Source of the DNA: JBHWPB01 sp043424675
Lineage (GTDB): Bacteria > Bacillota > Bacilli > Lactobacillales > Carnobacteriaceae_A
Assembly: GCA_043424675.1 (NCBI GenBank)
Contig: JBHWPB010000080.1
Coordinates: forward strand, 1-9,495
DNA length: 9,495 bases
Direction: 5' to 3'
The position numbers and the translations under genes were made by a program. Position 1 is the first letter of the stretch. Each line of letters begins with the position of its first letter. Below, piece by piece: positions 4,507 to 9,495 of the stretch. Below the pieces are notes generated by a model, which searched no databases, had not been told where the DNA came from, and saw only the letters and a list, made by a program, of their open reading frames with translations.

Positions 4507-7164
4507 ATGGCAAATGAGAATAAGTTACTGCTAGTTGATGGGCATAGTATTATCTTTCGTGCCTTTTACGCTTTACATAGTCAGTTAGAGTCTATGAAAA
4601 ACCATAATGGACTGCATACCAATGCTCTTTATGGCTTTCATAATATGTTAGAAAATATCATGGAGGAGCTAAAGCCGACTCATGTTTTAGTCGCTTTTGA
4701 CGCTGGGTCTACCACATTCAGACATGATTTTTATGATGGCTACAAAGGCGGAAGAGATACCATGCCGACAGAAATGTCTGAACAACTTCCTTATTTGCTC
4801 GATATGCTGGATGGGTTCGGTGTTCGTTATTACGAATTAGATAACTATGAAGCGGACGATATTATTGGAACGCTTTCGCATGAAGCGGACCAGAGAAAGA
4901 TGGAAACGATTGTTTTAACAGGAGATCGGGACCTCACTCAGCTCGCATCAGCTCACACTTCTATTTACTATACAAAAAGAGGGGTGACAGATGTAGATAT
5001 ATTGACTCCCGAGTCGACTGAAGAGGAATTCGGTATTACACCAGATCAAGTCACTGACTATTTAGGTCTCAAAGGTGATCCGTCCGATAATATCCCAGGA
5101 GTTACAGGAATAGGTGAAAAAACAGCGACTAAGCTGTTGAACGAGTATGGGTCTATCGAAGGCATCTATGAAAATATAGATGAAATGAATCAGACTAAAA
5201 GAAAAGAAAATTTGATGGCTGAGAAAGACATCGCGCGCCTCAGCAAACAACTTGCGACGATTGATACAGATTCACCTGTCACTATCTCCATAGACGATCT
5301 GAAGTATGAAGGGAAAGACCTCCAGAAGTTAATCGAGTTTTACAAAGAAATGGATTTTAACAGCCATCTCAATAAACTCGATACGGCAGGCGCATATGAG
5401 GACGAAGAGAAAAAAGAAATTGTCTACGAAGTGGTTGATGAAATAAAAGAGGATATGTTTGAAGACAAACAAGCTGTCTTCACAGAACTTCTCCATGAAG
5501 ATTACCATCAAGAAGAGATCGCAGGGATCGCTTGGGGGAATGAAAATGGCATCTACATTACAAGCCCCGAGAGCGCTTTTGCTTCCGAGCATTTCCTAGA
5601 CTGGGTGAGTAACAAATCTTTAGAAAAAACCACATTCGATGCCAAGGCTACCTTGGTCTCTTTATACCGTCAAGGAGAAGCTGAGTTGGAAGGCGTAACT
5701 TTCGATATTTTGTTAGCTTCTTATTTGTTGACGGCGAAAGATAACCACAAATCGGTGAGTGATGTTTGCTATGAACACAACTATAATGACATTCTGCCGG
5801 ATGAGACCATTTATGGGAAAGGCGCAAAAATCAGTCTTCCTGACGATCCTGAAAAAATGTACGAGCATCTCGCTAAGAAAATCAAAGCGATATATTCACT
5901 AACAGATCAACTCAGAGAAGAGCTCAAGTCAAATGATCAAGAGAATCTCTTGATGGAAATGGAATTGCCTTTGTCTAAAGTCCTGGCCGTCATGGAGATG
6001 AGAGGCATCACAGTCGACCGAGAGAACTTAGAAAACTTGCGAGAAGAATTTGATATTATACTTTCTGAAGTAGAAAAAAATATCTATGAAAAGGCAGGAG
6101 AAGAATTTAATATTAATTCTCCCAAACAGCTCAGTGTCATCCTTTTTGAAAAGATGGGGTATCCTGTTATCCGTAAAACAAAAACGGGGTATTCTACTGC
6201 TCAAGATGTCTTAGAGAAACTACAGCCGCAAGCACCTATTGTGGATGATATCTTGAGATATCGTCAGATTAATAAAATCCAATCTACTTATGTAGAAGGT
6301 TTATTGAAAGACATTGATGAGACAGGTCGAGTTCATACACGCTTCTTACAGACAGTTGCACGAACAGGGCGCTTAAGTTCTGTAGATCCTAACCTTCAAA
6401 ATATTCCCATTCGAACAGAAGAAGGCCGTAAAATACGTAAAGCCTTTACCGCTAACCATGAGGGCTGGAAAATATTTGCATCTGACTATTCTCAGATTGA
6501 ATTACGTGTTATGGCACATATTTCTGGGGACGAACACCTCAAACAAGCTTTCATTGATAAAGAGGATATTCATACCACAACAGCTGTCCGTATTTTTGAT
6601 TTAGAAGATAAGTCCGAGGTAAGCCCTAATATGCGTCGTGATGCGAAGGCTATCAACTTCGGTATTATCTACGGAATGAGTGATTATGGCTTATCTGAAA
6701 GTTTAGGTATAACAAGAAAAGAAGCTAAAGCTTACATTGAAACTTATTTTGATCGTTATCCAGGGGTAAAAAATTATATTGATACAATCATACGTGGAGC
6801 TCGCGACCAAGGTTACGTCGAAACAATTTTTAATAGAAGACGGTATCTTCCAGAGATTAATTCGCGCAATTATAATCAGCGTTCTTTTGCGGAGAGGACT
6901 GCTATGAACACGCCTATTCAAGGGAGTGCCGCGGATATCATAAAAATGGCAATGATTAAGATGGAAGAACGTTTAAGAGAAGAAAAGTTAGAGACGAATA
7001 TGCTGCTCCAAGTCCATGATGAGCTCATCTTTGAAACGCCGCCAGAAGAAATCGAAATTCTATCTGAATTGGTGAAAGATGTTATGGAGAATGTTGTAGA
7101 GTTATCAGTTCCGCTCACCGTGGAGAGCAGTTATGGAGATAATTGGCATGATGCTGATGAATAA
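4507..7164 (+). CDS. polA: DNA polymerase I, proofreading domain inactive
   Basis: PolA fills gaps, removes Okazaki-fragment RNA primers and serves excision repair. The 885 residues show the full three-part layout. The 5'-nuclease domain (about 1-290) has D11, FDAG at 64-67, YEADD at 114-118, TGDRD at 138-142 and the helix-hairpin-helix around 188-210 with D191/D194. The middle region (about 310-480) resembles a 3'-5' exonuclease but lacks the DxE, NxxxD and YxxxD residues; where Exo I should be it reads AVFTELLHE. This matches the vestigial domain of Bacillus Pol I, so no proofreading is expected. The polymerase domain has motif A with D660 (DYSQIELR), motif B RRDAKAINFGIIYG at 710-723 with K714, F718 and Y722, and motif C QVHDE at 835-839. 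AAAGGAG ends 6 nt before the ATG. The stop is 19 nt before the mutM start codon. Confidence 0.98.
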   Translation: MANENKLLLVDGHSIIFRAFYALHSQLESMKNHNGLHTNALYGFHNMLENIMEELKPTHVLVAFDAGSTTFRHDFYDGYKGGRDTMPTEMSEQLPYLLDMLDGFGVRYYELDNYEADDIIGTLSHEADQRKMETIVLTGDRDLTQLASAHTSIYYTKRGVTDVDILTPESTEEEFGITPDQVTDYLGLKGDPSDNIPGVTGIGEKTATKLLNEYGSIEGIYENIDEMNQTKRKENLMAEKDIARLSKQLATIDTDSPVTISIDDLKYEGKDLQKLIEFYKEMDFNSHLNKLDTAGAYEDEEKKEIVYEVVDEIKEDMFEDKQAVFTELLHEDYHQEEIAGIAWGNENGIYITSPESAFASEHFLDWVSNKSLEKTTFDAKATLVSLYRQGEAELEGVTFDILLASYLLTAKDNHKSVSDVCYEHNYNDILPDETIYGKGAKISLPDDPEKMYEHLAKKIKAIYSLTDQLREELKSNDQENLLMEMELPLSKVLAVMEMRGITVDRENLENLREEFDIILSEVEKNIYEKAGEEFNINSPKQLSVILFEKMGYPVIRKTKTGYSTAQDVLEKLQPQAPIVDDILRYRQINKIQSTYVEGLLKDIDETGRVHTRFLQTVARTGRLSSVDPNLQNIPIRTEEGRKIRKAFTANHEGWKIFASDYSQIELRVMAHISGDEHLKQAFIDKEDIHTTTAVRIFDLEDKSEVSPNMRRDAKAINFGIIYGMSDYGLSESLGITRKEAKAYIETYFDRYPGVKNYIDTIIRGARDQGYVETIFNRRRYLPEINSRNYNQRSFAERTAMNTPIQGSAADIIKMAMIKMEERLREEKLETNMLLQVHDELIFETPPEEIEILSELVKDVMENVVELSVPLTVESSYGDNWHDADE

Positions 7165-7167
7165 ATG

Positions 7168-7173
7168 AGAGGA
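7168..7173 (+). promoter_or_regulatory. Ribosome binding site serving the mutM start
   Basis: AGAGGA lies 4 nt before a GTG at 7178 and 10 nt before the in-frame ATG at 7184. Spacing alone does not favour the ATG, but Fpg enzymes use the amino group of the Pro right after the initiator Met as catalytic nucleophile. Only the ATG at 7184 places that Pro second, so protein chemistry decides the start. Confidence 0.7.
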
Positions 7174-7183
7174 ACATGTGATA

Positions 7184-8008
7184 ATGCCTGAATTACCAGA
7201 AGTAGAAACTACAAAAAATAAACTGGATCAAATATTACCAGGATTAGTCATAAAAGATGTAGAAGTTTTATGGGATAACATTATATCTTTACCGGAAGAC
7301 AGCGAAATTTTTGAAAAAAATTTAGAAGGGCAGACTTTTAAAGAGGTTTCCAGACGAGGAAAGTTCTTGCTTTTTCATCTAACAGATTATACTTTAGTCA
7401 GTCATTTAAGAATGGAAGGAAAATATTTTTTAGTGGATGAACAGGAAGAAATTTCTGATTATGTTCATGTCGTTTTTCATCTTGAACAGGGTAAGAAACT
7501 ACTCTATCATGATGTTCGAAAATTTGGACGGATGTATCTTGTGGAAGCAGGAGAAGAATTTAAACTGCCTAACCTTATGAAACTTGGACCTGAACCTCGT
7601 CCAGACACCTTTAAGTTGGACGATTTCAAGGAGAAACTAAAAAGGCACAAAAAAAACATCAAGGCTTTGCTCTTAGACCAAACTGCCGTGGTAGGTTTAG
7701 GTAATATTTATACAGATGAAGTGCTCTTCCAATCAGGCATTCATCCCAGCCGTCCCGCTGATTCTCTAGATGATGAAGACATTAAAAAGCTTCGTCTCGC
7801 TATTTTTGAGGTTTTGAATTTAGCTATAGAAAAACGCGGAACAACCATCCGTTCTTACGCTACGCCCGATGGTGAAGAAGGAGAATTTCAAAATCACTTA
7901 AAAGTTTATGGCAGAGAAGGGCTGGAGTGCGTGGAATGCGGGGGAGAAATTAAAAAAGAAAAACTTGCCCAGCGCGGTACACACTTTTGTCCAAATTGCC
8001 AAGCTTGA
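7184..8008 (+). CDS. mutM: Formamidopyrimidine-DNA glycosylase (Fpg)
   Basis: MutM excises 8-oxoguanine and formamidopyrimidines and nicks the abasic site by beta,delta-elimination. The 274-residue product begins MPELPEVET, giving the catalytic P2 and E3 after Met removal. Other marks are RRGKFLLF at 57-64 with K60, YHDVRKFGRM at 108-117, GLGNIYTDEVL at 171-181 with N174, and a C-terminal zinc finger C249-x2-C252-x16-C269-x2-C272 including R264 in RGTHFCP. Ending soon after the last zinc ligand is normal. The ATG at 7184 is preferred to the GTG at 7178, since the latter would put two residues before the catalytic Pro. This residue set marks Fpg rather than endonuclease VIII. The gene follows polA by 19 nt and precedes coaE by 27 nt, consistent with one repair-related transcript. 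Confidence 0.96.
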   Translation: MPELPEVETTKNKLDQILPGLVIKDVEVLWDNIISLPEDSEIFEKNLEGQTFKEVSRRGKFLLFHLTDYTLVSHLRMEGKYFLVDEQEEISDYVHVVFHLEQGKKLLYHDVRKFGRMYLVEAGEEFKLPNLMKLGPEPRPDTFKLDDFKEKLKRHKKNIKALLLDQTAVVGLGNIYTDEVLFQSGIHPSRPADSLDDEDIKKLRLAIFEVLNLAIEKRGTTIRSYATPDGEEGEFQNHLKVYGREGLECVECGGEIKKEKLAQRGTHFCPNCQA

Positions 8009-8035
8009 ATAGAGTCAACGAAGAGGAGGGATCCT

Positions 8036-8641
8036 GTGCCAATAATTCTAGGACTGACAGGAGGTATTGCTTCCGGAAAAAGTCTCGTCACTTCTTATTT
8101 TGAAGAATTAGGTTATCCAACGATTGATGCAGACCTGATTGCGAGAGAAATCGTTGAACCTGGAACAGAGGGCCTGCGCGAAATTACAGAATATTTTGGG
8201 CCTGAAGTGATACGAGAAGATGGAAGCTTGAACCGCAGCAGACTAGGAGAGATTGTGTTCTCCGATGAAGAAAAAAGAGAAATATTGAATCGGATCACAC
8301 ACAGTAGGATTCGCGAGTCAATGATGCAACGAAAAGAGCAATTGTTAGAAGATAATCATGACCTTATTGTTTTAGATATTCCTCTTTTATATGAGGGAGA
8401 TTTTGAAGACATGGTGGATAAGGTCATGGTGGTCGCTGTCGATCAGGAGACCCAGCTTAAAAGACTGATGGAACGCGACCGCTTCGACTACGATGAAGCG
8501 ATGAGTCGGATAAAAAGCCAAATGGTTTTAGAAGATAAGACAGTTCGAGCAGATATCGTTGTCAATAACAATGGCCAAAAAGAAAATACTTATAAACAAG
8601 TTGATAAATGGCTGGCTCAACAAGGTCTGACGGAGAAATAA
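8036..8641 (+). CDS. coaE: Dephospho-CoA kinase
   Basis: CoaE phosphorylates the 3'-hydroxyl of dephospho-CoA with ATP, the last step of coenzyme A synthesis. The 201 residues match the family length. The P-loop GLTGGIASGKS is at 6-16, followed by IDADLIARE at 30-38 with the conserved DxD-like acidic residues, then LDIPLLYE at 113-120, a lid-like RLMERDRF at 143-150 and ADIVVNNNG at 172-180, which is the ADxVIxNxG motif of this kinase. The GTG start has a strong AGGAGG core at 8024-8029, 6 nt upstream, and places the P-loop at the usual distance from the N-terminus. CoaE commonly follows mutM in Firmicutes, with no clear biochemical link to the DNA repair genes. No promoter or terminator is visible in the short flanking gaps. 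Confidence 0.96.
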   Translation: MPIILGLTGGIASGKSLVTSYFEELGYPTIDADLIAREIVEPGTEGLREITEYFGPEVIREDGSLNRSRLGEIVFSDEEKREILNRITHSRIRESMMQRKEQLLEDNHDLIVLDIPLLYEGDFEDMVDKVMVVAVDQETQLKRLMERDRFDYDEAMSRIKSQMVLEDKTVRADIVVNNNGQKENTYKQVDKWLAQQGLTEK

Positions 8642-8660
8642 AGTAAAGGAGGGGGAAGCT

Positions 8661-9161
8661 ATGCAGTGCCCACGTTGTCAAAATGAAGAGTCTAGAGTTA
8701 TTGATTCGAGAAAAGCAGACGGCGGCCAAGCGATTCGACGGCGGCGAGAATGCACCAATTGCGGGTATCGTTATACAACATTTGAAAGAAGGCAGGAAAC
8801 ACCTATCCTGGTTGTCAAGAAGGACGGTAACAGAGAAGAATTTAATCGCGAAAAGTTGTTACGCGGTGTGATACGCGCCAGTGAAAAAAGACCAGTAAGC
8901 TATGACGAGATGGAAAATCTGGTAGGAGAAGTTGAAAGAGAGATTCGTAAGTCAAATCAGACTGAAGTGCCATCAGAAGAGATTGGTGATATGGTGATGG
9001 AGCGTTTGTCTGAACTGGACGAGGTCGCCTATATTCGTTTTGCAAGTGTTTACCGTCAATTTAAGGATGTAGACGCTTATAAAAATGAGGTCCGCAGGTT
9101 AGAAAAGAGAAAAACAGAGCATGAAGAGGATGCTCAAGAGGAACTCGAGGATGAATCTTAA
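8661..9161 (+). CDS. nrdR: Transcriptional repressor NrdR
   Basis: NrdR senses ATP/dATP and represses ribonucleotide reductase genes by binding paired NrdR boxes. The 166 residues hold an N-terminal zinc ribbon with C3, C6, C31 and C34 (MQCPRCQ and CTNCGYRYTTFER), a basic DNA-binding stretch IRRRR at 25-29, and an ATP-cone from about 49 to 139 (VVKKDGNREEFNREKL, EVPSEEIGDMVMERL, VAYIRFASVYRQF). The last 15 or so residues form a very acidic tail beyond the conserved core, which probably tolerates variation. An unusually strong ribosome site, AAAGGAGG running on into three more G, lies at 8645-8655. I saw no NrdR-box pair in the window, so its targets are elsewhere. It stands 19 nt after coaE and 19 nt before dnaB, the normal Firmicutes order. 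Confidence 0.97.
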   Translation: MQCPRCQNEESRVIDSRKADGGQAIRRRRECTNCGYRYTTFERRQETPILVVKKDGNREEFNREKLLRGVIRASEKRPVSYDEMENLVGEVEREIRKSNQTEVPSEEIGDMVMERLSELDEVAYIRFASVYRQFKDVDAYKNEVRRLEKRKTEHEEDAQEELEDES

Positions 9162-9165
9162 GAAG

Positions 9166-9172
9166 AAAGGTG
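9166..9172 (+). promoter_or_regulatory. Ribosome binding site that sets the dnaB start
   Basis: AAAGGTG ends 8 nt before the ATG at 9181. The frame is also open upstream to an ATG at 9121 inside nrdR, but the 20 extra codons would be Lys-rich and unlike the family, and no Shine-Dalgarno sequence precedes that ATG at a suitable distance. The ATG at 9181 gives an N-terminus (MAYPWQHLSPTDFY) like that of known DnaB proteins. Confidence 0.75.
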
Positions 9173-9180
9173 TAAAAAGT

Positions 9181-9492
9181 ATGGCGTACCCCTGGCAGCA
9201 TTTATCTCCGACAGATTTTTATAGTGTCCATACTTCTACATCTTCTTTTTCTGCCGAAAGTGAAAAAGTCCTGATTCTTCTTTATCAACCTATCATCGGA
9301 AAAGAAGCTTTTATATTATACAAAGTATTCCAACATAACGAAACACTCTACTCCAACAGCCAATATCTTCCGCACACCACACTGTTTACGATATTAGACT
9401 TAGGTGTGAAAGATTTTTATAAAGCTCGCATCCGCTTAGAAGCTGTGGGTCTATTAAAAACTAAAACAAATATAATAAATAGTGAAACTTAA
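9181..9492 (+). CDS. dnaB: Replication initiation protein DnaB (Firmicutes type), N-terminal part with early stop
   Basis: The Firmicutes DnaB helps DnaD and DnaI load the replicative helicase at the origin and at stalled forks; it is not the E. coli DnaB helicase. The 103 visible residues match the N-terminal winged-helix domain (DDBH1): MAYPWQHLSPTDFY, then KVLILLYQPIIGKEAF at about 29-44, TLFTILDLGVKDFYKARIRLEAVGLLK up to about residue 93. Family members are usually about 400-480 residues, but this frame ends at a TAA at 9490-9492, only 3 nt before the window ends. The other frames also carry stops shortly upstream, so a frameshift rescue would have to fall within about the last 10-20 nt. 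It may be a truncated gene, a nonsense mutation, or an error at a contig edge. Its place directly after nrdR, normally followed by dnaI, supports the identity. Confidence 0.82.
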   Translation: MAYPWQHLSPTDFYSVHTSTSSFSAESEKVLILLYQPIIGKEAFILYKVFQHNETLYSNSQYLPHTTLFTILDLGVKDFYKARIRLEAVGLLKTKTNIINSET

Positions 9493-9495
9493 GTA

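Noticed and set aside
8683..8871. Second + strand open frame of 62 codons inside nrdR
   Set aside because: It lies out of frame within the zinc ribbon and ATP-cone coding region of nrdR and shows no protein family features.

Overview
The window reads as chromosomal DNA from a low-GC Gram-positive bacterium, most probably a lactic acid bacterium (order Lactobacillales). The grounds are AAAGGAGG-type ribosome binding sites, AT-rich codon use, a fused folKE gene, a PolA whose proofreading domain has lost its catalytic residues, and the gene string polA-mutM-coaE-nrdR-dnaB, which ends in the Firmicutes-type replication initiator DnaB. Many proteins are rich in Asp and Glu. That would suit a halotolerant or alkaliphilic member of the Carnobacteriaceae, but this is a weak inference. 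All genes lie on the + strand. I see no tRNA, rRNA, CRISPR array, insertion sequence or prophage gene.

Region 1 (about 1-2980) is a compact folate operon: folB, folKE, a HAM1/RdgB-like NTP pyrophosphatase gene and folP. It begins right behind a terminator-like hairpin and ends at a second one. Gene gaps are 2 nt and 13 nt, and the pyrophosphatase gene overlaps folP by 11 nt. FolE makes 7,8-dihydroneopterin triphosphate from GTP, FolB makes the 6-hydroxymethyl pterin, FolK pyrophosphorylates it, and FolP joins it to p-aminobenzoate. The one chemical step without a classical enzyme here is removal of pyrophosphate from dihydroneopterin triphosphate. The divergent HAM1-like protein inside the operon is an attractive candidate for it.

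Region 2 (about 2980-3139) is the only sizeable intergenic stretch. It carries a four-tract C-rich run (a G-quadruplex motif on the - strand), a probable promoter, and an AT-only inverted repeat in the presumed murC leader.

Region 3 (3140 to the end) is a second probable operon: murC (cell wall), polA and mutM (DNA repair), coaE (coenzyme A), nrdR (ribonucleotide reductase repressor) and the start of dnaB (replication initiation). Gaps are 47, 19, 27, 19 and 19 nt with no terminator between genes. The dnaB frame meets an in-frame stop after 103 codons, three bases before the window ends.

Most of the window is core housekeeping sequence. The points worth a second look are the HAM1-like gene in the folate operon with its altered active-site motifs, the G-quadruplex motif upstream of murC, the hairpin abutting folB, and the early stop in dnaB.
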